A DNA stretch of 64,000 nt from Scardovia wiggsiae (GCF_051045985.1 NZ_CP157350.1:1426001-1490000), one strand, 5' to 3'. Numbered from the stretch's first letter, positions 35,826-45,335 are shown. Notes: generated by a model from the sequence alone, not told the origin. Translations and numbers: made by a program.

Positions 35826-37132
35826 ATGTTTACCGACAAACAACGTATGCAACTTGCGCGGAAAGAATTCAACGGCATGAATTATATGGTCAATCGCGAT
35901 GCCACAATTGGCGAAGGGGCCAGTAAAACTTACGTCGGCACGGTTGACAGTTTTGTCCGCGGCAGGACCGGCGTTAACGGGGATAGGGATTCGGGGCTGG
36001 ATGCACTTGTTGTCAAAGATGAAAGGACAAAAACCGTCTGCATATTATTCCAGGGGTCAAAGGACAGCAACGATTGGGGCAAAAACAACCTTCCCCTTCT
36101 CGGCGAGCTTGCCAAAGGTATGGCAAGCAAAAATGCGCCTAAAGATACATCTCAAATCCCTCCTCAGCTTAAAGAATCTGCCAGCTTCGTGAAACAGGTA
36201 ATAAATAATAAGGAGTATGCTGGCTATGGCATAGAACTCTATGGGCATCCCTCGGGTCAATAGATGGACAGTACGCCCTTGCCTCCCTTAATAAAGAACA
36301 GTCAGCCCGCATCAAAGGCGCGTGGCTGTATGAAGGCCCGAACATTTATTGGGTCTTGCCTGACAGTATGCGCAGCCGTGCCCGTTCGTACGGGAGCAGG
36401 GTATCAAACTACGTTGATGACAAGGATCCCATTGCCCAGGGATATGGGGTGCTCGGCGAACACGTCGGCAAGGTATACCATATACAATCCAAATGGGCCA
36501 TGCCCGGAGTAAATCCGGCGATGCCGCCGGACGACGGCAATAATACCGATAATAACCATTTTATAAACCAGCACATGTGGGGCGGATACCAGTTTACGGA
36601 AGATGGCAGTATCGTGCTTGGTAAAACATGGATCTCAAATGCCAAGAACCAGACTATGAAATATCTGAAGGACACGGTCATCCCCCGGATGCTTACAGAT
36701 TCCAATTTTTCCCTCTCCCCTTCGCAGAATATATTTTTAGATGCAGAACAGGCAGTAGCCGTTACCCAGGCAGTAGAAGAACGGATGGATCTGCTTGAGT
36801 TCGATATGGAAGCCCTCCATAAAAAGACGATAGCCAAAGCCAAAAAAGGTTGGGATGATATCGTGAAGTCGCTGAATGAGACTATCGGGATGGGGATGTC
36901 ACAGGAAGAGCTGGAGCAGGCCCTGGCAAGTACCGGATTTACACGGCAGAAGTTCATTGAAATGATTGAGGCCGAAATAAAGCCTATAGAAGATTCAGTT
37001 ATGGATATACATAAAGGGATTGAAGAAACAGGACAGCAGACCAGAGAAGGCATCCAGAAAATGGTTGATGCCGATGCCGATCTGGCCCGTACTTTTGACG
37101 ATTACGGAGGCAGCTTCAGCCAACATTCTTAA
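35826..37132 (+). pseudogene. Frameshifted lipase-like alpha/beta hydrolase gene
   Basis: The first frame (to 36263) encodes an alpha/beta-hydrolase N-terminus with VCILFQGSKDSNDW. It breaks exactly at the nucleophile elbow, reading YGHPSGQ-stop. Another frame resumes at once with SLGSIDGQYALASLNKEQ and continues to 37132. Adding one T at about 36248 (cat-tcc-ctc-ggg) would restore GHSLG, the lipase catalytic Ser motif, and a single protein of about 435 residues. The second half has a basic and acidic coiled, amphipathic C-terminal region (MSQEELEQALASTGFTRQKF and on) similar in style to the tails of secreted lipase-toxins. It resembles Mbeg1/DUF2974-like lipases. The start is uncertain (ATG 35826 or TTG 35793). 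A bidirectional terminator follows. Confidence 0.6.
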
Positions 37133-37150
37133 ACAAAAAATAAAATAGCA

Positions 37151-37181
37151 GAATGCCCCCGCGTAAAATACGGGGGCATTC
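37151..37181. terminator. Bidirectional terminator, lipase-like gene / rho
   Basis: GAATGCCCCCG (37151-37161) and CGGGGGCATTC (37171-37181) form a perfect 11-bp stem with a 9-base loop between convergent genes. An A-rich run lies on the left, so it is well suited to ending rho transcription (minus strand). Confidence 0.75.
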
Positions 37182-37290
37182 ATATACTGCAATATTCGTG
37201 TGCTGCAATGTACTGTAGTAACACTGTACAGCTGTCAATGCAGCTGGCACAGCTTCAAGCTGGCATTATAAGCCATCGCAGCCTGACACA

Positions 37291-39111
37291 TCAGTTTGAA
37301 GCAGTACCCTGAGCCATCAGGGCAAGGAAATCATGATTAGACTTAGTCTGCTTCAGGCGCGTGACCACTTGCTGATAAGCGGCTTCCGGCTCAAGGCCGC
37401 CCAATGCGCGGCGCAGGCGGTATACGATCGCAAGCTCCTGCGGAGGGGTGATAAGCTCCTCGCGGCGGGTACCCGATGCATTGATATCGATAGCCGGGAA
37501 CATGCGTTTCTCGGACAGTTCGCGGGACAGCCGCAGCTCCATGTTGCCGGTTCCCTTGAATTCCTCAAAGATGACTTCATCCATCTTGGAGCCTGTTTCC
37601 ACAAGGGCCGAGGAGATGATCGTCAGCGAGCCGCCGTCTTCGATATTGCGGGCAGCACCGAAGAACTTCTTCGGCGGATACAGCGCCTGGGCGTCCACGC
37701 CGCCGGAAAGGATACGGCCGGAAGCCGGCTGGGCAATATTGTATGCACGTGCAAGGCGCGTCATGGAATCAAGCAGAACAACTACATCCTGGCCAAGCTC
37801 TACCAGACGCTTAGCACGTTCGATAGCAAGCTCGGCAACTGTCGTATGGTCAGTAGCAGGACGGTCGAAAGTCGAGGAGATCACTTCGCCCTGGACCGTA
37901 CGCTGCATGTCGGTGACTTCTTCCGGACGCTCATCAACAAGCACGACCATGAGATGCACTTCAGGGTTATTCGCCGAAATCGCATTCGCAATATCCTGAA
38001 GGGTAATAGTCTTGCCTGCTTTAGGAGGGGATACGATAAGGCCGCGCTGGCCTTTGCCGATCGGCGCGAAAATATCCATAACGCGCCCGGTAAGCTTGTT
38101 CTGTGCGGTTTCCATCTTCAGGCGTTCCTGAGGATACAACGGAGTCAGCTTTGAAAACTGCGGGCGGCGGGAAGCCTCTTCTACCGTCATACCGTTGATG
38201 GAATCAAGGACCTGCAGCGGTACAAACTTCTGGCGCTTGTTCGGCTTTTCGCCTTCGCGCTGGGGCCTGATGAATCCGCGCACCGCATCACCCTTGCGCA
38301 GGCCATATTTCTTGACCTGCCCCATTGACACATACACATCGCTCGGCCCTGGAAGGTATCCGCTTGTACGGACGAAAGCATAGGAATCCAGGATATCAAC
38401 GATCCCGGCAACAGGGACCATAGATTCAGAAGGCTGCTGGTTGTCTGCCTCGCGCCGGGCTGCGCGTGGAGTCCGGTTGTCGCGGCTGCCGCGCGTATCA
38501 GCAGCAGAATCATCACGGCTGCCATCGTAGGCTTTACCCCCGCGGTATTCTTGCTGGTCGGTGCGGTCACGGCGTACCGCCTGACGGTCTTCTCCGCGGC
38601 CGCGGCGATCTGCATGTTCTGCGCTTTGCGGCGAAGCTGTGCGGGCGGTATCACCTCCGTTCTGCCCCGAACGGTCCGGGATAGCTGCAAGGAGGTTATT
38701 GAGATCAGCATTAAGCTGTGCGAGCTTGTCGGTACCCTCATCTTCAAGGCTGCGGGACCGTGAATCCGGGAGCTCAATACCCAGATCTTCAAGCAGATCC
38801 GCAGGCCCCTCTTCAGGTACGGGGTGGGATACACGGACGCGAGGAATGTTTTCATTAGCATTCTTACGTTTATGGCCGCGTGTCTGGCGCGTGTTCCGCG
38901 GAGCCTGAGGCCCCTGTCCTGGTACACGCTGCTGGTCAGACTGGTGTTCATTCTCAGCCTGGATAGACGCAACAGCCTCGCTGCGCACATTTTCGATTGC
39001 TGCTATAAGCTGCGGTTTGCGCAATGCCGTTATACTCTTCAATCCTACTTTTTTTGCGAGTTCACGAAGCTCCGGGAGCTTCATCTTAGAAAGATCCTGG
39101 CTCTCTGCCAC
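37291..39111 (-). CDS. rho: Transcription termination factor Rho
   Basis: A hexameric RNA helicase that ends transcription. This 606-residue actinobacterial-type Rho has an N-terminal Rho_N helical domain (KMKLPELRELAKKVGL), a long disordered Arg/Asp/Gln-rich insertion (about residues 50-230, typical of high-GC Gram-positives), an OB-fold RNA-binding domain (GYAFVRTSGYLPG-like, here SYAFVRTSGYLPGPSDVYVS), and the RecA-like ATPase with Walker A SPPKAGKT and Walker B VVVLLDSMTRLARA. The start chosen is GTG 39111, with GAAAGG upstream; the frame is open to 39354 but that part has no family similarity and covers the upstream leader. Transcribed alone. Confidence 0.95.
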   Translation of the reverse strand: MAESQDLSKMKLPELRELAKKVGLKSITALRKPQLIAAIENVRSEAVASIQAENEHQSDQQRVPGQGPQAPRNTRQTRGHKRKNANENIPRVRVSHPVPEEGPADLLEDLGIELPDSRSRSLEDEGTDKLAQLNADLNNLLAAIPDRSGQNGGDTARTASPQSAEHADRRGRGEDRQAVRRDRTDQQEYRGGKAYDGSRDDSAADTRGSRDNRTPRAARREADNQQPSESMVPVAGIVDILDSYAFVRTSGYLPGPSDVYVSMGQVKKYGLRKGDAVRGFIRPQREGEKPNKRQKFVPLQVLDSINGMTVEEASRRPQFSKLTPLYPQERLKMETAQNKLTGRVMDIFAPIGKGQRGLIVSPPKAGKTITLQDIANAISANNPEVHLMVVLVDERPEEVTDMQRTVQGEVISSTFDRPATDHTTVAELAIERAKRLVELGQDVVVLLDSMTRLARAYNIAQPASGRILSGGVDAQALYPPKKFFGAARNIEDGGSLTIISSALVETGSKMDEVIFEEFKGTGNMELRLSRELSEKRMFPAIDINASGTRREELITPPQELAIVYRLRRALGGLEPEAAYQQVVTRLKQTKSNHDFLALMAQGTASN

Positions 39112-39327
39112 TGGACCAACCTTTCTTTGTTCTGATATATACAACCATACTAATGCAGCGCTTAGCGCACATCGGACTTTTCGTATGGGAGACTCATCAT
39201 TGAAGGTAATCTGATGAATCCATGCCGAACTTGGCTGAATACTTAAACTATAAAACTGCCCTGGGACTAAATCGGGCTCAAACGCACGGCGTGTTCCGCG
39301 GCATATCTTTATTGCCGATAATAGAAA

Positions 39328-39353
39328 TGCCCCGGATCCAGACATCCGGGGCA
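39328..39353 (-). terminator. Terminator of the manC-pgi unit
   Basis: TGCCCCGGAT (39328-39337) pairs with ATCCGGGGCA (39344-39353), followed on the minus strand by TTTCTATTAT. It lies about 75 bp after the pgi stop. Confidence 0.75.
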
Positions 39354-39427
39354 CTCTAATCAGCCTTGCAATAGCTCGCTCTGCGTGCTAACGCGCGTTA
39401 TATGATATACCTACATGCGCATAGCTG

Positions 39428-41119
39428 CTACCGCCTGTGTGCGCGGTAGAACTGGATAAGCGACTGGGTCGAAGCATCCTGCTGTGCCAGCGCGCTGTCA
39501 TCCTGGGAGATTGCCGGAGTGATCTCCTTCGCGAGTACCTTGCCAAGCTCGACACCCCACTGATCATAGGAGTCGAGGCCCCATACGGTGCCTTCCACAA
39601 GGGTGATGTGCTCGTAAAGGGCAATCAGCTCACCAAGCGCATACGGGGTGAGGGTATCGCCGAAAATAGATGTAGTCGGGCGGTTACCGGAGAAGATACG
39701 GGCCGGGACTATGGCTTCCGGAGTCCCCTCTGCACGCACTTCGTCCGCCGTCTTGCCAAAGGCAAGCGCGCGGGTCTGTGCCAGATAATTAGCGAGGAAC
39801 AGCTCGTGGACATCCTGCCCGCTGTCCTTCACCGGATGAGGCGTGTTTGCAAATGCTATAAAATCAGCCGGGATCAGCCGGGTACCCTGATGGATCAGCT
39901 GATAGAAAGCATGCTGGCCATTCGTGCCCGGTTCGCCCCAGAAAATTTCACCGGTCTGATATGTGACCGGGGTACCGTCCCAGCGTACCGACTTACCGTT
40001 CGACTCCATGGTCAGCTGCTGCAGGTATGCAGGGAAACGGTGCAGATACTGGTCATACGGAAGTACTGCATGCGATGCTGCACCGAAGAAGTTCACATAC
40101 CATACATTCATGAGGCCGAGAAGCGCTACAACGTTCTGTTCCAGAGGGGTGCTGGCGAAATATTCGTCGATTGCATGGAACCCCTGGAGGAAGTTCTCAA
40201 AATTATCAGGGCCAAGGACTACAGCAAGCGAGGTACCTACCGCAGAATCGACTGAGTATCGCCCGCCGACCCAGTTCCAGAAGCCGAAAGCATTCGCCGG
40301 GTCAATGCCGAAAGCTTCGACCTTATCCAGCGCAGTAGAGACTGCAACGAAATGCCTGCGGACAGCATCAGCATCCTGTCCGTCACCAAAAATCGCACCT
40401 TTCGCGCGCAGCGAATCGAGCAACCATGTACGGGCGCAGCGTGCATTCGTCAGGGTCTCCAGAGTAGTGAAAGTCTTGGAGACAATAATGAAAAGCGTTG
40501 TTTCAGGATCAAGGTCCCTGGTTTTTTCTGCCAGGTCGTTAGGGTCAATATTAGAGACGTACCGTGCTGTGATGCCCGCGTCCGCATAGGGCTTCAGCGC
40601 CTCGTACGCCATACTGGGGCCCAGGTCTGACCCGCCGATGCCAATGTTGACAACAGTGGTGATACGCCGGCCGGTAATTCCTGTCCACTCGCCTGAACGC
40701 ACTTTGCGCGCGAAATCGTAGATCCTGTTCAGCACTTCGCGGACATCTTTAACGGTATCCTGGCCGTCTACTACGAACTTACCTTCGTCTGATTCCGGAC
40801 GGCGCAGGGCAGTGTGGAGCACAGCACGGTCCTCTGTGTTGTTGATGTGCACACCGTGATACTGGTCCTGGATACGCTGTTCAAGGCCTACCTGGCGTCC
40901 AAGGTTTGCCAGCAGCTGAAGGGTCTCCGGAGTGATCAGGTTTTTGGAAAGATCAAAATGCAGGTCGCCTGCATCAAAACTCATCCGCTGTACCCGCTGA
41001 GGATCCTGCGCAAACCACTGCCGCAGGCTGATCCCCTGCTGCTGGAGCTGGTTGAAATGCTGCTGGAGCTGCGCCCATGCCTGGGTGCGTGTTGCGTCTA
41101 CTGGAGGATTGATAGCCAT
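39428..41119 (-). CDS. pgi: Glucose-6-phosphate isomerase
   Basis: Interconverts glucose-6-phosphate and fructose-6-phosphate, the point where NagB's product enters the central fructose-6-phosphate pool. At 563 residues it has the length of the large bacterial Pgi class. Motifs: NIGIGGSDLGPSMAYEAL near residue 150, the SKTFTTLETLTNA phosphosugar loop near 210, and GGRYSVDSAVGTSLAV near 285 (family signature region). The C-terminal region holds SYDQWGVELGKVLA, the second Pgi signature. Start ATG 41119 is preceded by GAAAGGGGAAG. It follows manC by about 105 bp on the same strand and ends at a clear terminator. Confidence 0.97.
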   Translation of the reverse strand: MAINPPVDATRTQAWAQLQQHFNQLQQQGISLRQWFAQDPQRVQRMSFDAGDLHFDLSKNLITPETLQLLANLGRQVGLEQRIQDQYHGVHINNTEDRAVLHTALRRPESDEGKFVVDGQDTVKDVREVLNRIYDFARKVRSGEWTGITGRRITTVVNIGIGGSDLGPSMAYEALKPYADAGITARYVSNIDPNDLAEKTRDLDPETTLFIIVSKTFTTLETLTNARCARTWLLDSLRAKGAIFGDGQDADAVRRHFVAVSTALDKVEAFGIDPANAFGFWNWVGGRYSVDSAVGTSLAVVLGPDNFENFLQGFHAIDEYFASTPLEQNVVALLGLMNVWYVNFFGAASHAVLPYDQYLHRFPAYLQQLTMESNGKSVRWDGTPVTYQTGEIFWGEPGTNGQHAFYQLIHQGTRLIPADFIAFANTPHPVKDSGQDVHELFLANYLAQTRALAFGKTADEVRAEGTPEAIVPARIFSGNRPTTSIFGDTLTPYALGELIALYEHITLVEGTVWGLDSYDQWGVELGKVLAKEITPAISQDDSALAQQDASTQSLIQFYRAHRR

Positions 41120-41225
41120 CTGGCTTCCCCTTTCCTGTTTTCTGTTACGTTAATTACGCGATATGGACTGCAATTTACTTACAGTATTCTATAAGATTTG
41201 AAGGACACCCGGGCTCCCCCGTATT

Positions 41226-42518
41226 CTAGTTTTCGGGCTTATTTTCAAGAATTTTTGATACTGCCCTGACATCCTGCGCCCTGGATTTGGGCATAACAAG
41301 AAGCGCATCGGGCGTGTCTACCACGACTGTATCTTCAAGGCCTACAAGGGCAACGACTTTACCTGAAGGGGCTTGGGTCGATACCACAAGATTGCCGGAC
41401 GAACCGACAGAAACCAGCCGCGGGCCGTCTGCCGGCCTGCTGCCGTCTGCCATACCATTGCTGTTCGCCATACTGCTGTTATCTGCAGTGTTATCGTTAT
41501 CCGCAGACGCCAGAAGTACCCTGTTCCCGTGGCTGTCTGCTACAGGAGCGAAAGATGACAACGACGCAAAATCGCCAATGTCTTCCCACCCAAAATCCCC
41601 CGGGACCATAGCAACCCCGCCTTTTTGAGCAACGGGTTCGGCGATAGCATAATCGAATGCAGTCTTTTCGATTTCCGGCCACACCTTAAGCATCGTGCTT
41701 TCCTGCTCCGGTGTATCCCATGCGCCTGCTATTTCCATGATCTGCGAGTACATGTGCGGGTGGAGCCTCTCAAGGGCATCCAGGAGGATGCCGGCCTGCA
41801 TGATGAATATCCCGGCATTCCATCGGTATTTTCCGGAAGCTACGTAAGCTTTGGCCGTATCATGATCTGGCTTTTCAACGAAGCTCTCCACCTTAAAAAC
41901 TTTGGGGCGGTCCGCTGCGATGCCGGCAGCTGCTGAAGCCGCCCACGCGCGCTCCGTATCTTCAGAATTTTCAGGATCTTCAGGATCCTCGGGATCCCCA
42001 GGTCTGCCGATATCAGGGAGGGGCTCCCCTCCGCGGATATACCCGAACGCTGTAGAAGGGCTGTTGGGGGTTATGCCGATAGTCGTTATAAAGCCTGCGC
42101 GTGCGGCAGCAATCGCCTGGCTGACTGCCGAACTGAACCTGCCGTTATCTGTTATCACATGGTCAGCGGCGAAAGACCCTACAATAATGGAGCGCCCGTG
42201 CCGCTTCGCCAGCACAGCAGCTGCGAGTGCGATCGCCGCCATAGAGTCCCGCCCAACAGGCTCAGCGAATATATTATTTTCCGCAAGCCCGGGCAGCTGG
42301 CTGAGGACTGCGTCTGCATAACGCACTCCAGTGCTCACTGCAATATGGCTGCTCCGGCATACGCCCAGAAGCCTGTCCCACGTACTTTGGATCAGGGTGC
42401 GGCCGTCTGATATAAGGTCAAGAAGGAACTTGGGCTTTGCTGCACGGCTCAGCGGCCACAGGCGCGACCCTGCCCCTCCCGCGGGTATGACGGCGTAAAA
42501 ATCCGGGTCTGTATGCAT
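41226..42518 (-). CDS. manC: Mannose-1-phosphate guanylyltransferase
   Basis: Makes GDP-mannose from mannose-1-phosphate and GTP, a donor for mannosyl glycans and for polyprenyl-phosphate-mannose used by the PMT at the left edge. The nucleotidyltransferase fold begins YAVIPAGGAGSRLWPLSR, with KPKFLLDL, GSFAADHVI and FVEKPD following. This 430-residue protein is longer than actinobacterial ManC (about 360-370) because of two low-complexity insertions: a Pro-Glu-Asp repeat (GDPEDPEDPENSEDTE) and an Asn/Asp/Ser/Met stretch near the C-terminus. The start chosen is ATG 42518; the frame runs to 42761 without family similarity. The symbol is by analogy (also called manB/rfbM in places). Confidence 0.9.
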   Translation of the reverse strand: MHTDPDFYAVIPAGGAGSRLWPLSRAAKPKFLLDLISDGRTLIQSTWDRLLGVCRSSHIAVSTGVRYADAVLSQLPGLAENNIFAEPVGRDSMAAIALAAAVLAKRHGRSIIVGSFAADHVITDNGRFSSAVSQAIAAARAGFITTIGITPNSPSTAFGYIRGGEPLPDIGRPGDPEDPEDPENSEDTERAWAASAAAGIAADRPKVFKVESFVEKPDHDTAKAYVASGKYRWNAGIFIMQAGILLDALERLHPHMYSQIMEIAGAWDTPEQESTMLKVWPEIEKTAFDYAIAEPVAQKGGVAMVPGDFGWEDIGDFASLSSFAPVADSHGNRVLLASADNDNTADNSSMANSNGMADGSRPADGPRLVSVGSSGNLVVSTQAPSGKVVALVGLEDTVVVDTPDALLVMPKSRAQDVRAVSKILENKPEN

Positions 42519-43172
42519 ACCCTGTATTATCTCATAGCCGCGTTCCAAGCAGGCGAGGATGCGGCCTCGTGGACAGCACGGATACCGGCAAGCCTGACGC
42601 TCACGTTGCCCCGTTTCTAATTTCCTAATCCACAGCTCCGACCCCTCGCCCTTCCCCTCAGACCTGGTATTCACCTCTCCCCTGCGTACACAGCCCGGAC
42701 CGCGGCAAACCCGCACCGATGGTTGTAGCGAATCCGTGCAGATCTGAACATATACGCTCAAGGTACCGGCATGCTGCTGTACCTTACTTAACCAGTTTAT
42801 GTAATTTTAATACGCCGGAATTACATACTTACTGTATTTTTATAGAATGCTTATTACCTTCTAATCGCGAACTCATTTATTTCTTGGCACAATCTTAATA
42901 CCGTCTCCAAAACTGCTAGACTCCTTCTGTATCAATGCCTCCGACGTGACGCGCCGAGGGATTCGTTGTGCCGCAAGCGAAGCCGCATTCGCTGCCACCT
43001 TTATGCTCACAGCTTTGTCACCCCTTGCGGTAGACTAAAAACCGCGAGTTGGGGTCAGATCTTTCATGTACTTATTTAGTTTTGGGATAAGTTTCTCTAT
43101 TCCATGATTGATTTGAATCTTTCTACGCAGATAGTAATAAATAGTATTTATAAAGTAAGGATTAAGGATAAT
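42519..43172. other. Intergenic region upstream of the thioester adhesin
   Basis: About 650 bp with no supported gene. It becomes AT-rich from 42780 on. An 8-bp inverted pair ATGTAATT (42799-42806) / AATTACAT (42819-42826) could be an operator. A long leader for the adhesin gene is likely. No homopolymer of phase-variation length is seen here. Confidence 0.5.
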
Positions 43173-44267
43173 ATGCGTATATTAAAACGCCGCACCCTTG
43201 CTGCTATTACAGCTGTAGCCGCATTGTTCGGACTTGTCGCTTTTGCTCTTGCGACCCCAACAATGAGCCACGCAGAAGAAGCGACACGTGTAGTAAACAT
43301 CTCAAAGACCGATAATACCGGGAAAGCACTTGCAGGCGCACAGCTGAAAGTCACCCACAAAGCAGCTGACGGAACCGTTGTTACCGACGCTGAGTGGACC
43401 AGCGAAACATCAGCCCATACCCTGAGCCTTGCAGCCGGAACATACACACTTACTGAAGTCCAGGCTCCTGCAGGTTACAATAAGGCTCCTGATCAGACTT
43501 TTGAGGTCAAAGCAGTTGCTCCTGAAGTCACCAATAACGGCGGATCTTATACTGTAGGCGAGCATTCGATGCGGATAGATTCATCGCTGATAGCTGACAA
43601 CGGTTCAGAAACTGTAGGCCCCTGGTACTGCTTCAACTATGGTAAACATCAGCCTCGCGAGGGGAATTCATACACGAAGTCCGAAGGCACCAAGGACCTT
43701 TTCGAGAAGATGGCACAGGAGAAGCGCACAGGTGTAGATCTGTATTCCAACGTTCTGCGTGTTATTAACAACGGATATCCGAATAACGCTTCAAAGATCA
43801 AAGAGAAATTCAGCCTGAGCAACGAGGACTTCTACAAGGCAACCCAGCGGGCACTCTGGTATTACACTGATTCCTTTGATTTGCACGACAAGAATGTCGG
43901 CGATTTTACGCGCGGGCATCTTGACGCTATTGAAGCGCTTATTAACTCGGAGACCCCAGCACCGGCAAATATGACACTGGATCTGTACCGTTCAAAAGAT
44001 GAAACGATCCAGAACCTGCTGACAACACATTTCCATAAGGCTTCCGACCCGGTAAACGTAACAATGGTCAATACTAAGACTGTTGTACCTCCGACGCCTC
44101 CCGTTACCCCATCAGCCCCACCGCAGACCCCTGAGGCTGCTCCTGCGCCAGCTCCACAGAAGCATCTGGCAAAGACCGGTGCCGGCGTATGGGCAATCGT
44201 GGCCGGCGGCATTGTTCTTCTTCTTGCGGGCGGTGCTCTTGTACTGCGTCGCCGTGTAACGAAATAG
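43173..44267 (+). CDS. Sortase-anchored adhesin with predicted thioester domain
   Basis: A 364-residue surface protein. Signal peptide residues 1-36 (ending MSHAEE). Residues 38-115 form a SpaA/Cna_B-type domain: KTD near 46-48 (isopeptide Lys region) and TEVQAPAGY at 94-102 with the catalytic Glu. Residues about 125-295 look like a thioester (TED) domain: Cys153 in WYCFN and Gln225 in TQRALWYYTD, the residue pair that forms a Cys-Gln thioester able to bond covalently to host proteins. A Pro-rich spacer (304-328), sortase motif LAKTG (332-336), membrane helix and basic tail follow. In most characterised TED proteins the thioester domain is N-terminal to the isopeptide domain; here the order is reversed. 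ATG 43173 has AAGGAT upstream. A terminator follows. Confidence 0.85.
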   Translation: MRILKRRTLAAITAVAALFGLVAFALATPTMSHAEEATRVVNISKTDNTGKALAGAQLKVTHKAADGTVVTDAEWTSETSAHTLSLAAGTYTLTEVQAPAGYNKAPDQTFEVKAVAPEVTNNGGSYTVGEHSMRIDSSLIADNGSETVGPWYCFNYGKHQPREGNSYTKSEGTKDLFEKMAQEKRTGVDLYSNVLRVINNGYPNNASKIKEKFSLSNEDFYKATQRALWYYTDSFDLHDKNVGDFTRGHLDAIEALINSETPAPANMTLDLYRSKDETIQNLLTTHFHKASDPVNVTMVNTKTVVPPTPPVTPSAPPQTPEAAPAPAPQKHLAKTGAGVWAIVAGGIVLLLAGGALVLRRRVTK

Positions 44268-44343
44268 GTTGAGGTAGAAGACGCTTCGTTTGACTACTGG
44301 GTTCAGTCAACGAATGATCAGCGCTACTCTGTAGCACTGATGG

Positions 44344-44380
44344 ACAGTCCCTCTGCAGTATCACACTGCGGAGGGACTGT
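44344..44380 (+). terminator. Terminator of the thioester adhesin
   Basis: ACAGTCCCTCTGCAG (44344-44358) pairs with CTGCGGAGGGACTGT (44366-44380), with one mismatch, followed by TTTATAC. A classical intrinsic terminator about 75 bp after the stop codon. Confidence 0.85.
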
Positions 44381-44574
44381 TTTATACTTGCAATATAATC
44401 GCAACAGCGGGGGCAAGATTTAGTTTTGATAAAGGCTGCGGCAATGACACAAGCGATATAAAAGACAGCTCATCGCAGATAATGGCAGAAACAATAGCCT
44501 GATCTTCTTGTATTTTTGTATTTCTCTTTTTTCCCCTATTCCATAAATGTTTTTGTTCCTATAACAAACCTCTA

Positions 44575-44651
44575 GTGGTAAAACACGCAGATACAAATCT
44601 GTTTTGGCGGTTTCCCGCATTTCTTATTTTTGTATCTGCGTGTTTTACCAC
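44575..44651. repeat. Perfect 23-bp inverted repeat at the shufflon edge
   Basis: The arms at 44575-44597 (beginning GTGGTAAAACACGCAG) and 44629-44651 (ending TGCGTGTTTTACCAC) are exact reverse complements with a 31-bp spacer. No U run follows on either strand, so it is not an ordinary terminator. It lies 147 bp before the first hsdS inversion repeat. A hairpin, a recombinase site or the end of a lost small element are all possible. Confidence 0.6.
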
Positions 44652-44797
44652 CAAGGATAGGCTGCCAGCGAGATACTGCCGGTTAGCCGGGTGAATTGAT
44701 TAAATTCCTGCCTCTCATTTTCCAATTCATGTAATTTTCTCTATCTTTTACCTCTCTCAATTCTAATATTTTCAAGCTTTTCAGGAAACACTGTAAA

Positions 44798-44820
44798 TTG
44801 GGAACAGCGAGCGCTTGGGG
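44798..44820 (+). repeat. hsdS inversion repeat A, silent copy (23 bp)
   Basis: Exact reverse complement of 48021-48043. It encodes WEQRALG at the N-terminal side of TRD1 in both hsdS copies. A short perfect repeat here permits exchange of both target recognition domains at once. Confidence 0.85.
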
Positions 44821-45164
44821 ATATATTAGTTATTCACTCATCGAAAGACTATATTAAAGATCCTGATCGTGTTGGCGAATATGAAGTAATACAGCAAGGG
44901 AATAATCCTGTTGCTGGTTATGCAAACGGTGAGCCGTTTAAAAGGTACACAGAGGTCATACTTTTCGGCGATCATACTGTTTCACTTTATAGACCACAGG
45001 GTCCATTTTTTATAGCTACAGACGGAATGAAGATTATCGGTGCAAAAGCAAATTTCAGAAGTACTTATCTGTATTTTGTCCTTGAACGATATAAACCACA
45101 GAGCGAAGGATACAAAAGGCATTTAGGTATATTGAAAAAAACTAATGTCAGTATTTCATTAGGT

Positions 45165-45335
45165 TCTCGTGAGCAGGAGTGTATTGGTTCTTTGTTTCGG
45201 TGTTTTGACTCGCTTATTGCTGCGGCTGAGCGTAAAGTACTCCTACTAAAGAAGAAAAAACACGCCTACCTCAACCACATCTTCACCCAACACCTCAGAT
45301 TCACCGGACACACCACCCCATGGCAAACCAAAAAA
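45165..45335 (+). repeat. hsdS inversion repeat B, silent copy (171 bp)
   Basis: By direct comparison all 171 bases are the exact reverse complement of 47449-47619. It encodes the central conserved helix region between TRD1 and TRD2 (LIAAAERKVLLLKKKKHAY and flanks). Recombination here swaps TRD2 only. Confidence 0.92.

Larger units (their letters stand above)
44268..44797. other. Intergenic region between adhesin and silent hsdS
   Basis: About 530 bp without a supported gene. It holds the adhesin terminator (44344-44380) and a 23-bp perfect inverted repeat (44575-44651), then AT-rich sequence in which the silent hsdS frame remains open but has no start codon or ribosome binding site. Confidence 0.6.

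Noticed and set aside
44420..44620. 66-codon minus-strand frame
   Set aside because: It runs through one arm of a 23-bp inverted repeat and has no ribosome binding site or family features.
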